Shown: positions 31,834 to 41,902, counted from the first letter of the stretch. The stretch is DNA of 64,000 nucleotides from Vibrio brasiliensis LMG 20546 (GCF_000189255.1 NZ_AEVS01000077.1:156031-220030), one strand, 5' to 3'. Notes: generated from the sequence alone by a model not told the origin. Numbers and translations: made by a program.

Positions 31834-33409
31834 ACGCAAACTAGAACTCTACGAGGACCTGTTTCAAAAGATGGGACCCGGTGTGAACAAGGTTACCATT
31901 GAACAGATCGCCAGTGCTTTTAAGTGCAGCGAAAGGCATGCTCGAACACTGCTCAAGCAAATGTCTGATAGTGGTTGGTTAACCTGGCTTCCGGCGAGAG
32001 GGCGCGGTCAGAAAGGAGAGCTTAATTGTCATAGCGAGCCTATTGATGCTTGTTACGAACAGGTAGATTTGGCGATTGAAGAAAAGAAGTATGAGCTGGC
32101 ACATCAACTGATCAGTTTTAATGGCCGTGATATTGCTGCTGGCTTAAAGCAGTATTTGGGGCGAACATCCAGCCAGAACGAAAAAACCATCTACGCCCCC
32201 TTTCATCGCAAGATAGGTCAGCTTCACCCTCACCACTCAATGGAACGAACGGAGCGACACCTGATTCATGAGGTGTTCCAGACTCTCGTTACGTTTGAGG
32301 GGTCTGGTCTTCAAGGAGATCTTGCCCACAGTTGGGACAGTGATAACTCTCATACCAAATGGACCTTTCACCTTAGGTCATCAGCCACTTTTCATGATCA
32401 ATCTATGGTCACAGCTGCCGATGTCGTTGAAAGCTTAAGAGCCATGACGCAATCAACATATTGGCGACGACTCTATGACCATATCGACCAAATAGAAGCG
32501 TTGTCGCTGTACTGTGTCGTTATCACTTTGACAACGGCAGATCCTAATTTGCCGTTGTTGCTCAGCCGTGCAGAAGCGTCAATTTTGCCTCGTCACACGG
32601 TTTATCTGCCAGAAACCAGCTATCTTCCGATAGGCTCCGGCCCATTTATGGTCGATATCAGCTCAGAACGAGTGTTGAGGCTGGTGAGAAACAACCAATA
32701 CAGTGGCCAATGTGCATTGGTTGAGAAGATTGAAATTTGGATCCATAAAGAGTGGGAGCAAGATAAAAAATGCGCTGAGAACTTCTTTTTTCTCGATGGT
32801 GAGGAGGATAGCTATAAAGTCTCAACCAATAATATTGGTTACTTCTTCGTGCAATTAAATCATCGCGAGCTGCAAACGGACTCGATAAAGCACTCTCTAC
32901 TGAGGCTTTTCCAAGGCGAAGAGGAAGCGTGTTTTGAATTGCCATTTCCTGTTTCGTTTAGTTACGAAAATAACAACGACAATCGTGAGTTTGCAAATAA
33001 GCTAATCAGTCTCGACTCAGTCGGAAAGAAAAAGTCGACCGTACGCCAGGTGACTTATGGGCAAGCTGCCCCTAACCAAGATTTAGCGATTGGCGGTATC
33101 CGCTTAGAAGGAGACAGAGCGACCAGTTTATTTGCTTTCTTTAAGCTCTATCCTTATTGGAACAAAAGCCTGACCTGGGAGCAGCACGACTATCTAGTGC
33201 AGACATTGCAATCAATACGTAGCAGTGCCTCCGCTACTCAACAAGAGGCAATGCTCGATCAACTGATTGCCTTCCTTTACGACAATAATGTACTGGCAAT
33301 TTTTAAGTCAGAAAACCTAACTCTGACTGTCCCATCTCGAGTTAGAAATGTTGCAATTAACTCTATTGGCTGGTGCGACTTTGCCAAACTCTGGGTTAAA
33401 CCGGTGTGA
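31826..33409 (+). CDS. SgrR-like transcriptional regulator with solute-binding domain
   Basis: A 527-residue protein with an N-terminal SgrR-type winged helix (VTIEQIASAFKCSERHARTLLKQMSDSGWLTWLPARGRGQKG, about residues 22-63) fused to a cytoplasmic copy of an SBP_bac_5 (oligopeptide-type) binding domain (LIHEVFQTLV, HSWDSDNSHTKWTFHLRSSATFHD). SgrR in E. coli senses sugar-phosphate stress and controls the SgrS RNA. Here no sgrS or setA is adjacent, so the signal and target are open. The start overlaps the small upstream gene. Confidence 0.85.
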   Translation: MNKRKLELYEDLFQKMGPGVNKVTIEQIASAFKCSERHARTLLKQMSDSGWLTWLPARGRGQKGELNCHSEPIDACYEQVDLAIEEKKYELAHQLISFNGRDIAAGLKQYLGRTSSQNEKTIYAPFHRKIGQLHPHHSMERTERHLIHEVFQTLVTFEGSGLQGDLAHSWDSDNSHTKWTFHLRSSATFHDQSMVTAADVVESLRAMTQSTYWRRLYDHIDQIEALSLYCVVITLTTADPNLPLLLSRAEASILPRHTVYLPETSYLPIGSGPFMVDISSERVLRLVRNNQYSGQCALVEKIEIWIHKEWEQDKKCAENFFFLDGEEDSYKVSTNNIGYFFVQLNHRELQTDSIKHSLLRLFQGEEEACFELPFPVSFSYENNNDNREFANKLISLDSVGKKKSTVRQVTYGQAAPNQDLAIGGIRLEGDRATSLFAFFKLYPYWNKSLTWEQHDYLVQTLQSIRSSASATQQEAMLDQLIAFLYDNNVLAIFKSENLTLTVPSRVRNVAINSIGWCDFAKLWVKPV

Positions 33410-33766
33410 TTGGCTACCTTGCAGGAAACTGCATTACGTTGGAATAGTTGTCTATTCAAATTGAGTTAGATACCGGAGTTGGTGGGCTTAGTTTTGCCCC
33501 ATTTAGTGTTAGATCTTTTACTCATTCATATCTTGTTAATCTGAGTTTGACCTACTCAAACTTATCCACTTGAGTTGAGTACTTAACGTTCTCGTTTTTA
33601 GGCGACAATTTGCAGCTTAGTATCCCTTGTCTTACTTTAACTAATTGATTGTTAATTGAACCAATATGACTAAGAGTGCATTATATAGAAGAAAAAGACG
33701 ACAGTTTGTCGACAAATAAGCGTTAAGCCTCTCTAAGCTTACATTTTCTAAAAAGGATTTGAAGAT
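33410..33766. other. AT-rich intergenic region before the HNH gene
   Basis: About 357 bp with no supported gene. Base composition drops relative to the SgrR-like gene, which marks the left border of the accessory segment. At 33722-33733 it holds GTTAAGCCTCTC, the left copy of the inverted repeat around the HNH gene; the first seven bases fit the integron core-site pattern GTTRRRY. Confidence 0.45.
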
Positions 33767-34542
33767 ATGAATGACAATGAATTAAAACTACTCAAATATT
33801 TAGTTAACCACTGTAAGCAAGGGCAGGTAAAAGTCAACGAACCAAGAACATATCTAGCATATTCGAAAGTGTTGAAAGATTTGGGTTTTCCAAACGATAG
33901 ACGTACCCCTGGCGATAGCTTGGATTACTATGCCATGGGTGGTTTGGCAAAATGGCTGTATTCAAATGATTTTCCAGCAATAACGGGGCTGATTATTAAC
34001 AAAGTAGGAAGCGGTGATCGCGGCGGGATGCCATCAGCTACTTATTTTACATTCCATGAACGCAACGACATGGACTTCGCATGGCATGCAAAGCAAGTTC
34101 AATTGTGCTGTGACTTTGATTGGTACTCAAAGTTGAATGAAAAAGGTTTCTTTCTTAAGGACACCACTGTTTATCCGGACGAAGTTGATAAAGATTCTGG
34201 AACATTGTTAGAGGGAGCGACAAAGAAAGTTATAGTCAATGCTTATGAAAGGAATCTAGAAGCCCGTAATGATTGTATTAAAGAGCATGGCGTTAGTTGT
34301 CTAGTTTGCGACTTTAACTTTGCTGATTTTTATGGGCCTGAGGCTAGCGGCTTTATCCATGTTCATCATGTTAAACCTCTCTCAGAAATTGGCGAAGAAT
34401 ATAAGGTAGACCCGATAAATGACTTGATTCCAGTATGTCCCAATTGCCATGCAATGTTGCATAGAAAAAATGCTCCTACAGTAGAACAGTTGAGAGAAGA
34501 CATTAAGTTTAAACAAGCTTGTAAGTGAATGAGAGGCTTAAC
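33722..34542. repeat. 12-bp inverted repeat flanking the HNH gene, integron-cassette-like
   Basis: GTTAAGCCTCTC at 33722-33733 and its exact complement GAGAGGCTTAAC at 34531-34542 bracket the gene, the right copy starting 3 bp after the stop codon. GTTAAGC fits GTTRRRY and GCTTAAC fits RYYYAAC, the two outer core sites of integron attC elements, and GCTTAACAAACG resembles the beginning of Vibrio cassette repeats. The rest of the right-hand attC is missing, replaced by the IS110 remnant. Confidence 0.5.
33767..34528 (+). CDS. HNH endonuclease-like protein
   Basis: A 253-residue protein. The last third is an HNH nuclease domain: two zinc CxxC pairs (CLVCDFNF and CPNCHAMLH) surround HVHHVKPLSEIGEEYKVDPINDLIPV, with the HH of HVHHVKP as active-site histidines. 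The N-terminal 170 residues (YLVNHCKQGQVKVNEPRTYLAYSKVLKDLG) are not a family I can name and may recognise the DNA target, as in McrA-like modification-dependent nucleases. It is AT-rich relative to the core genes and bounded by a 12-bp inverted repeat. Probably a defence or mobile-element nuclease. Confidence 0.8.
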   Translation: MNDNELKLLKYLVNHCKQGQVKVNEPRTYLAYSKVLKDLGFPNDRRTPGDSLDYYAMGGLAKWLYSNDFPAITGLIINKVGSGDRGGMPSATYFTFHERNDMDFAWHAKQVQLCCDFDWYSKLNEKGFFLKDTTVYPDEVDKDSGTLLEGATKKVIVNAYERNLEARNDCIKEHGVSCLVCDFNFADFYGPEASGFIHVHHVKPLSEIGEEYKVDPINDLIPVCPNCHAMLHRKNAPTVEQLREDIKFKQACK

Positions 34543-34563
34543 AAACGACTATGGCGTCAATAA

Positions 34564-35972
<1,409 letters not shown>

Positions 35973-35977
35973 AGGTA

Positions 35978-36232
35978 ATGAAACTACTAGTCGTATACAT
36001 GGAAAAAAAGTACTTACTTGGTTTCAAACTTTTAATGATGGTCTTGGCTATCCCTGTTGCCTTGGAGATTATAGATATTATTAGCTCAGGGTCAGCAGTT
36101 AATAGTAAAGGCAAAGAATTAATCTTAGGGGAAGAATCATATGCGTTCTACTCAAAGTTAATTAAAGAAATTGCTATTTTTGTTCTGTTTTCTTGGCTAG
36201 GCACATTCGGCTCGAAAGTTAAAAGAAAGTAA
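35978..36232 (+). CDS. small membrane protein, candidate Rhs immunity protein
   Basis: An 84-residue protein with two hydrophobic segments (about residues 14-35, GFKLLMMVLAIPVALEIIDII, and 62-78, LIKEIAIFVLFSWLGTFG) and a basic C-terminus. It begins 5 bp after the stop of the frame-restored Rhs tail, exactly where an immunity gene normally follows its toxin. No family similarity is recognised; the immunity role is inferred from position only. An alternative start is the ATG at 35999. Confidence 0.55.
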   Translation: MKLLVVYMEKKYLLGFKLLMMVLAIPVALEIIDIISSGSAVNSKGKELILGEESYAFYSKLIKEIAIFVLFSWLGTFGSKVKRK

Positions 36233-36248
36233 CGATATTTAGACTTGT

Positions 36249-36274
36249 ACCTGATCCTCCGACGAGGATCAGGT
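36249..36274 (+). terminator. perfect hairpin after the immunity-like gene
   Basis: ACCTGATCCTC (36249-36259) pairs with GAGGATCAGGT (36264-36274) around CGAC. There is no strong T run. Confidence 0.55.
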
Positions 36275-36368
36275 CATATCCACCCAAGTCATTCACCACC
36301 ACTACCCCCAGATACTTCATAAGACAAACACCGATTAAGAGGTGTGTGTCCATCTTTCTATCTAGTGA

Positions 36369-36772
36369 ACCCTGCTGCCACAGCAAGACGGTTATGGTCA
36401 GGTACTCCACCAATCGTTATACCAAACTAACTCACCATACCTTGATGCCGATGGTTATAAAGGCGCAAACATCAGTGACCTTTACACCCACTTTGACCGT
36501 CAAGGCAGTGTGATTGGAGTGGTGGATTTTAAAGGCAAAGAAGCAATACGTTTAGGCTGCACCCCATGTGGTGAGGTCTATCGCAAGAACAATGACAAAG
36601 CGTTCTGGAAAAAGAATGATACGGTTAATGCCAATACACTGGTAAGTTAACAGAAAATCACACGGGTTTCGTACAAATGGATGCGCGTTGGTATAACCCT
36701 CATACGCTCAGTTCTGCTTCAGTGATACTGAACACTCCCATAAGCGACGTTTGCCATACTTTTAGTAATTAA
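36369..36772 (+). pseudogene. second Rhs remnant, diverged and internally deleted
   Basis: One frame gives YLDADGYKGANISDLYTHFDRQG continuing to RLGCTPCGEVYRKNNDKAFW and then stops; after a small deletion another frame continues NHTGFVQMDARWYNPHT. Both blocks align with the first Rhs remnant (YRKHNDKTQW, HLDARWYNPHT), but the LMPYQFTGAYT segment is lost. It therefore derives from a related but different Rhs gene. The right part (after about 36710) no longer looks like Rhs, and 36773-37022 holds nothing I can support. Confidence 0.72.
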
Positions 36773-37022
36773 TGCTTTGTTAAATCAGCACGATTGCTAA
36801 AACGGAAATGTCCAAGAACGTGCTAGCACCGATCTCGACAAATACGTCTTTGTTGATTATGGCTTGCCAATCATCTTATGTACGTCGTGAAGTCATATCT
36901 GGTGCGAATAACTACCCAGATAGAATTTGATTTACTAGGGTAAACACGCGCTGAAATGGCCGCTTAGAGAACTAGGTGACAAGTGGTTATTGTTGGCGAA
37001 TGCATATAACGTTTGACGCTGA

Positions 37023-38909
37023 CTAAGGTTTACTTGTCAATTGTTGCGTAAACTCGTCAGCAGGAACGGCCTTGCCATACAAAAAGCCTTGAGCATAGTT
37101 GCATTCTTCGGTTCGAATGAAGTCTTCTTGATAGCGCTCCTCTACCCCCTCAGCTATCACCATCATATTGAGTTTGTGCGCCATTGCGATGATGGCTCTT
37201 GTAAGCTCTCGGTTGTGTTGATTGTGTTCTAACTGATTGATAAAGCTGCGATCAATTTTTAGCGTATCGAAAGCGTACTTTTGCAGATAACTGAGTGAAG
37301 AGTACCCAGTACCAAAGTCATCAAGAGAAATACTGACGCCGAATTGACGCAACTGAGCGAGGACATTTTGCGCATACTCTTCATCTTGCAGCAGAATACC
37401 TTCTGTTAGCTCCAATTCAACGCACTTCGCTGGCAGTTGGTAAAGATCAATAATGTCTTGTAAGTGTTGTACAAAGTGTTGTTCCTGGAATTGGATTGGT
37501 GAGATGTTGATGGCCACTTTAAACGAGTGCGGGGATGTGCGATGCCATTCCGCAGCTTGCTTAAGTGCTTGATGCAAAACGAAGTAGCCGATTTCTATTA
37601 TTTGGCCGTTACTTTCCGCTAGAGGAATAAAACGGTCTGGCGAAACTTGCCCCAGCGTTGGATTGCTCCATCGCAACAGTGCTTCAGCACCAATGATTTT
37701 CCCTCCTTGTTTGAGACAAATGATCGGCTGGAAATGGACTTCGAGTTCGTTGTTCTGCAGCGCCTTAGAAAGATGTGATTCAAGTCGTAAACGCTCTTCG
37801 GCGGCTTTTTGTGCAGCAAAATTGAAGTAGGCGACCTGCAAACCCTCGTTTTTACCTTCACTCATTGCGGAGCAGGCTCGCTGAATGAGGCTGAACGAAT
37901 CTGTTGCATCCAATGGAGCCACTGCGATACCTAAGTTACAGTGCAAATTGATACTCATACCATTGACGCTAAAAGGTTGGGTGCACGCATTGGTAATTCG
38001 TTCTATGGCTTGCTCTTGAAGTTCGGGTGTACGCAGATGCTGGGCGGCCAGAACGAAATCAGAGCCAACAATTCTGGCCAGTTTCCACTTTTTGGGCAGT
38101 TTGTGGCAGATCCGTTGGCTCAGTGACGACAAAATCTGATCACCGAACATGTAACCATAGCTTGCGTTAACAAACTTAAAGTTTCTCAAACTGAAATAAA
38201 TCAGGGTAATTTGTTCATCGTCTTCTAGAGAAGCCATCTGTTTAGCGAGGTCGTCCGCTAGTGTGATTCGATTGGGGAGTTTCGTGAGCGGGTCGTAGTG
38301 AAGGTGAAAATCCAAGTGGTTTTCTGCAGCAGTACGTTGCTCAATTTCTTTGAGTAAACGGCTGCTGAGATCGGCAAGTGTCTTGGTTCTTTCCGCGACT
38401 TTGTTTTCTAACTCCTGATTGAACTGGGCAAGCTCTTCTTTACGATATAGGGTTTCGAGTTGACCTTCGATAGCGGTTTGAAAGCGAGCAAGCAGCGACA
38501 TTGCATCTTCATCAAAGTAACGTTCCTGGCTGTCGAGCATGCAGATAGTCCCGAAGGGGGTATCATCTGGCCAAAACACAGGCAGTCCGCAGTAACAAAT
38601 CATGCCCAGCTTAATGTCTGGATTATGATCCCATTCAGGATCGTTGAGCGCATTGGGGACGTTCAGCATACGCCGCTCGCGAATCACGGTTTCACAATAC
38701 AGACCATGCCCAAGTGAGTCTTTTGCATTTGGTGCGTAGGGGTTGTTTTCGCTTCGACTGCTAGAAAACACCTCAATGTCATTTTCGTGAATACGCATGA
38801 CTAGCGAAGCGGGGCACTGTGTCATTTTGGCAACCAAATCAACAATTTCTTGCCAGCTCTTGAGTACAGAATCCGGAACGACCAATTGAGCGGTATCTAT
38901 GTCTGCCAT
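37023..38909 (-). CDS. GAF-GGDEF-EAL protein, predicted cyclic-di-GMP phosphodiesterase
   Basis: A 628-residue cytoplasmic protein. Residues about 15-155 form a GAF sensor (SLGHGLYCETVIRERRMLNVPNA, GTICMLDSQ), a coiled coil follows, then a GGDEF domain whose signature is IVGSDFV instead of GGDEF and lacks the catalytic acid, and an EAL domain with all key residues visible: GAEALLRW, INISPIQF, ELTEGIL, DDFGTGYSSL, KIDRSFI, AEGVE. It should therefore degrade cyclic-di-GMP, with the GGDEF domain at most a regulatory nucleotide binder. The GAF ligand is unknown. Single gene. Confidence 0.92.
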   Translation of the reverse strand: MADIDTAQLVVPDSVLKSWQEIVDLVAKMTQCPASLVMRIHENDIEVFSSSRSENNPYAPNAKDSLGHGLYCETVIRERRMLNVPNALNDPEWDHNPDIKLGMICYCGLPVFWPDDTPFGTICMLDSQERYFDEDAMSLLARFQTAIEGQLETLYRKEELAQFNQELENKVAERTKTLADLSSRLLKEIEQRTAAENHLDFHLHYDPLTKLPNRITLADDLAKQMASLEDDEQITLIYFSLRNFKFVNASYGYMFGDQILSSLSQRICHKLPKKWKLARIVGSDFVLAAQHLRTPELQEQAIERITNACTQPFSVNGMSINLHCNLGIAVAPLDATDSFSLIQRACSAMSEGKNEGLQVAYFNFAAQKAAEERLRLESHLSKALQNNELEVHFQPIICLKQGGKIIGAEALLRWSNPTLGQVSPDRFIPLAESNGQIIEIGYFVLHQALKQAAEWHRTSPHSFKVAINISPIQFQEQHFVQHLQDIIDLYQLPAKCVELELTEGILLQDEEYAQNVLAQLRQFGVSISLDDFGTGYSSLSYLQKYAFDTLKIDRSFINQLEHNQHNRELTRAIIAMAHKLNMMVIAEGVEERYQEDFIRTEECNYAQGFLYGKAVPADEFTQQLTSKP

Positions 38910-39052
38910 GACGCATATCCCTTGTTTGATTGTGAAGGCATTTATTCAGCAATGAGGTGATTCGCTTTGCCCTATTGAGTATAGGTGATCTGGATTCATA
39001 GTTACCGTGAATGTGTTCACTGATCTTTATCGGGTATCTACCGCTTACCCAC

Positions 39053-40240
39053 CTATAGGTATAGCTTCACCAGCTCTTGCCACTTATTCTTGCCGATCAC
39101 TTTGGTTAGGTCGGCGATTGAAGCGTCAGAAAGGCTACCATCCTGGTTGTAAGTCAGAGTTAGTAGTCGGGTATCTAAACTCTCCCCTTTATCCGTTAGG
39201 CTCTGATCAATAGCTTGCCAAAATGCAGGACCCTTGACGTAAAACAGTGGGTAATACTGGTACTGCTGTTCGTTTGAAACACGGTTGTGGGCTTCCAGCA
39301 GTCCCGTGCTGGCAAATGGGAAGCTTTGCTTAAAATCGCGCCACTGAGTTTGAGGATCGGTAAAGTCATACGTCGTCTTGCCTAAGGACTTGTTAGCATA
39401 GTATTCCGCAATACTTTCTGCGGCCCAAAGTGGCGAGGTTGTGTCGAGCAAATGCATCGATTCGTGAGCCGCAATCTTAAGCAGCATTGGTATCTCACTC
39501 TCTTCCAATTGACCATTGTTCAGGATGGCATTAATCAGAATCTTATCGCTCCCTGCTGCACCGCTAACGCTTCCTGCTTGTTTATCTCGACTAAAGAAAG
39601 CGATATCCCACTGATTGACAGCACTTTCAGGAAACAGGCTTATAAGATAGTTCAACTGGGATTCCAGCGCTGGCTTCCACTTTTCCATGGATTGCAAAAC
39701 CTGCTCGGTATCAGTGGTGACCTTGATTGCCTTACCATTGATATCCAGTTCGACAGGCTTGAGACCCCAGACGACAAACAGCGGTGGCTGGTCGGCATTC
39801 GGCATCCAGCCACATTGGTTATCCGGAGCACAGACTTGCGCGGGAATAGGCCCTTCATTGTGCGCAGAAAACCTTGGAAGAGAGTTAAACTCGCTGACAA
39901 ACCGCCAGCCCTTTTGGGGCTCATAGCTATCGATTTGTTTCGCAATATCAAAGCCGTCTTGGTCTATTTCAGCAAGTGGCAGCTGCCATGTGACATGGTC
40001 ACATTGAATCGGTGTTTGGTATTCAATAGAGGTTCGATCTCCATTCGCAGCAACGCAGAACAAGTCAGGTTGTGTGTCGTTCGTGAGTGTTCTTGCTGGC
40101 ACAGCCTGGAATGCTCCGAGCTGATGAGTATCGACACTGACGGCGATAACGTCAGAATGATCCGCTACCTGTTCCAATTGATATGTAAGCGTTGTTTCAG
40201 TGGAGGTGATGAGTGCAGTAGAGAGCAATAATGTGGACAT
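39053..40240 (-). CDS. exported gluzincin-like putative metallopeptidase
   Basis: A 395-residue protein; the N-terminus MSTLLLSTALITSTETT is a short hydrophobic export-signal-like stretch. The zinc motif is HESMH in LKIAAHESMHLLDTTSPLWAAESIAEYYANKSL, with the Glu of AAESIAEYY placed as the third ligand, as in M1/M61-type enzymes. The N-terminal half is beta-rich and contains paired cysteines (CVAANG, PIQCDHVTW, CAPDNQCGW) that suggest disulfides. I do not recognise a named family; substrate and location (periplasm or surface) are inferred. Confidence 0.7.
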   Translation of the reverse strand: MSTLLLSTALITSTETTLTYQLEQVADHSDVIAVSVDTHQLGAFQAVPARTLTNDTQPDLFCVAANGDRTSIEYQTPIQCDHVTWQLPLAEIDQDGFDIAKQIDSYEPQKGWRFVSEFNSLPRFSAHNEGPIPAQVCAPDNQCGWMPNADQPPLFVVWGLKPVELDINGKAIKVTTDTEQVLQSMEKWKPALESQLNYLISLFPESAVNQWDIAFFSRDKQAGSVSGAAGSDKILINAILNNGQLEESEIPMLLKIAAHESMHLLDTTSPLWAAESIAEYYANKSLGKTTYDFTDPQTQWRDFKQSFPFASTGLLEAHNRVSNEQQYQYYPLFYVKGPAFWQAIDQSLTDKGESLDTRLLTLTYNQDGSLSDASIADLTKVIGKNKWQELVKLYL

Positions 40241-40438
40241 AGATACGTATGAGTTATTGGTAATAAGGGTTGGAGTTGAGGGGCTGACATTAGTTCAATT
40301 CAGGATGCTCAAAACTATTTCCACGCCGGTTTTGTTGTGTGCCTACCCAAGTCGGCCTTTTGGTTTAAGGCGTGCAATATCGTTCAATAACTCTCTGGTG
40401 TGATTGGTTACCTTGAATGGGTAATTGAGGAGAACATC

Positions 40439-41032
40439 ATGAATAATGTATTGATAGCAATGCTCGCATTTGCCTTTGTAGGCGCAGCCACACCAGGACC
40501 AGTCAATCTATTAGCGACAACTACTGCAGTTCAGCGAGGCAGCAGGGAAGCTTTCAAGCTGGTACTTGGCGCATCACTGGCCTATGCGCTGGTGGTGTTT
40601 TTATCTGGTAGCGTAATGCATCAACTGGTCGAGGTGATGCCAGTGTTGGAAGGCACACTGCGTTGGGCTGGTAGTCTATTCTTGTTGTATCTCGCTTATC
40701 AGATATTTACTGCGCCAGTGAGCGATTTGAGTTCGGCCGAGGCGAATGGGTCTGGCTGGTGGATAGGAGCCCTGACTCAACTACTCAACCCTAAAGCCTG
40801 GCTGGTCGCCATGTCAGGCGTTAGTTTGTATGTTGTCGGGCAGGTTAATCAGCAGCAGTGGCTGTGGACATTTACTAGCGTCTCTTTAGTCTGCTGTTTG
40901 CTTGGTGTCGGGTTATGGGCGATAACGGGCAGAGCTTTTGCTCACTACTTATCGCAGCCGAACAGGCAACGAGTTTTTAATCGTACTATGGCGATTATTC
41001 TTGGCGCATCTGTTAGCATGATTTGGTATTAG
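40439..41032 (+). CDS. LysE/RhtB-family amino-acid exporter
   Basis: A 197-residue membrane protein with about six hydrophobic segments. It begins MNNVLIAMLAFAFVGAATPGPVNLLATTTAVQRG, the hallmark TPGP region of LysE/RhtB exporters, and has ALTQLLNPKAWLVAMSGVSLY. It probably exports an amino acid or derivative. The open frame extends to 40400, but TGAGGAG before the ATG at 40439 fixes the start. An AraC-type regulator follows after 19 bp and may control it. Confidence 0.9.
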   Translation: MNNVLIAMLAFAFVGAATPGPVNLLATTTAVQRGSREAFKLVLGASLAYALVVFLSGSVMHQLVEVMPVLEGTLRWAGSLFLLYLAYQIFTAPVSDLSSAEANGSGWWIGALTQLLNPKAWLVAMSGVSLYVVGQVNQQQWLWTFTSVSLVCCLLGVGLWAITGRAFAHYLSQPNRQRVFNRTMAIILGASVSMIWY

Positions 41033-41051
41033 GGGCGCAAAGGAGCTGCGC

Positions 41052-41876
41052 ATGAAGATAGATAAAAGTGCAAACTTCAAACAGAGTACGGTGTTGCCGT
41101 GGGTTGAGCTGCGTATCGCCAATCAAAGTACCGCCTGTTATGAAGCGCATTCTCATGATGAGTTTTCATTCGGCATCATCCAGCAAGGGCGCGCCGACTA
41201 TCGTAATCATCAGGCTACCCACCATATCGGCAAAGGTGACATCGTGACCATCAATCCGGCCGATGTTCACTCGTGCAACCCGGAAGCGGGCACCTGGTCC
41301 TATAGTATGTTGTTTGTCGACACCAAACAGATGGGGCAGATTCAGCAAGAGATCCTTAGCCAGCACCATAGCGGTTATTGCGATGATTACGCCCCTTTTC
41401 GCAATCCACTAGAGCGTGACCCACACATCAAGCAACACTATTTAGCTCTGTTTAATGCGCTACAACAGGAGGCGAGTCAGCTTCAGGTTGAGTCACGCCT
41501 GTATGACTTCATTGAAAGTGCATTCAGTGAGGTGTTAACCAACAGCAAACAGGCGCCCTCATCACAACTAAAACGCGTTCAGGAGAAGTTGCTTGATGAT
41601 GTCTCTTACGTCCACCAGCTAGATCAACTGGCGCAAGAAGCACAGATGAGCCGTTACCAGTTATTAAGGGCGTTCAAGCATCACTATGGCTTACCGCCGC
41701 ATGCTTATCTGATGGATGAGAAGATCAAACGCGCTAAGGTGATGCTTAAATCCGGTCAGGAGATCGCAGATGTTGCCTTAGAACTTGGTTTCTCCGATCA
41801 GGCACATTTTCAACGCCAGTTTAAGAAGAAGATAGCGGTCACGCCGAAGTTCTATCAGTCGCATTTTGTTGATTGA
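41052..41876 (+). CDS. AraC-family regulator
   Basis: A 274-residue regulator with an N-terminal cupin sensor (YEAHSHDEFSFGIIQQGRADY, IGKGDIVTINPADVHSCNP) and a C-terminal pair of helix-turn-helices (LDQLAQEAQMSRYQLLRAFKHHYGLPPHAYL and IADVALELGFSDQAHFQRQFKK). This combination is common for regulators of amino-acid exporters of the LysE type, and the gene lies 19 bp after one. The ligand is unknown. Confidence 0.9.
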   Translation: MKIDKSANFKQSTVLPWVELRIANQSTACYEAHSHDEFSFGIIQQGRADYRNHQATHHIGKGDIVTINPADVHSCNPEAGTWSYSMLFVDTKQMGQIQQEILSQHHSGYCDDYAPFRNPLERDPHIKQHYLALFNALQQEASQLQVESRLYDFIESAFSEVLTNSKQAPSSQLKRVQEKLLDDVSYVHQLDQLAQEAQMSRYQLLRAFKHHYGLPPHAYLMDEKIKRAKVMLKSGQEIADVALELGFSDQAHFQRQFKKKIAVTPKFYQSHFVD

Positions 41877-41880
41877 GTGC

Positions 41881-41902
41881 ATACAAAGGACAGGCACTAA
41901 GA
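41881..41902 (+). repeat. 22-bp direct repeat, left copy
   Basis: ATACAAAGGACAGGCACTAA plus GA, identical over 22 bp to 43014-43035. It begins 4 bp after the araC-type gene's stop codon. Confidence 0.9.

Noticed and set aside
33582-33728. CTTAACG ... CGTTAAG as a complete upstream attC site
   Set aside because: The 7-bp ends are complementary, but the 130 bp between them show no self-complementary arms, which attC sites need.
37023-38909. Active diguanylate cyclase
   Set aside because: The GGDEF signature is replaced by GSDF without the catalytic acid; only the EAL domain is predicted active.
39452-40231. A 259-codon open frame on the plus strand
   Set aside because: It lies fully antisense to the exported metallopeptidase-like gene, which has a signal peptide, zinc motif and family-like composition. 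The antisense product is low-complexity in character and has no ribosome site.
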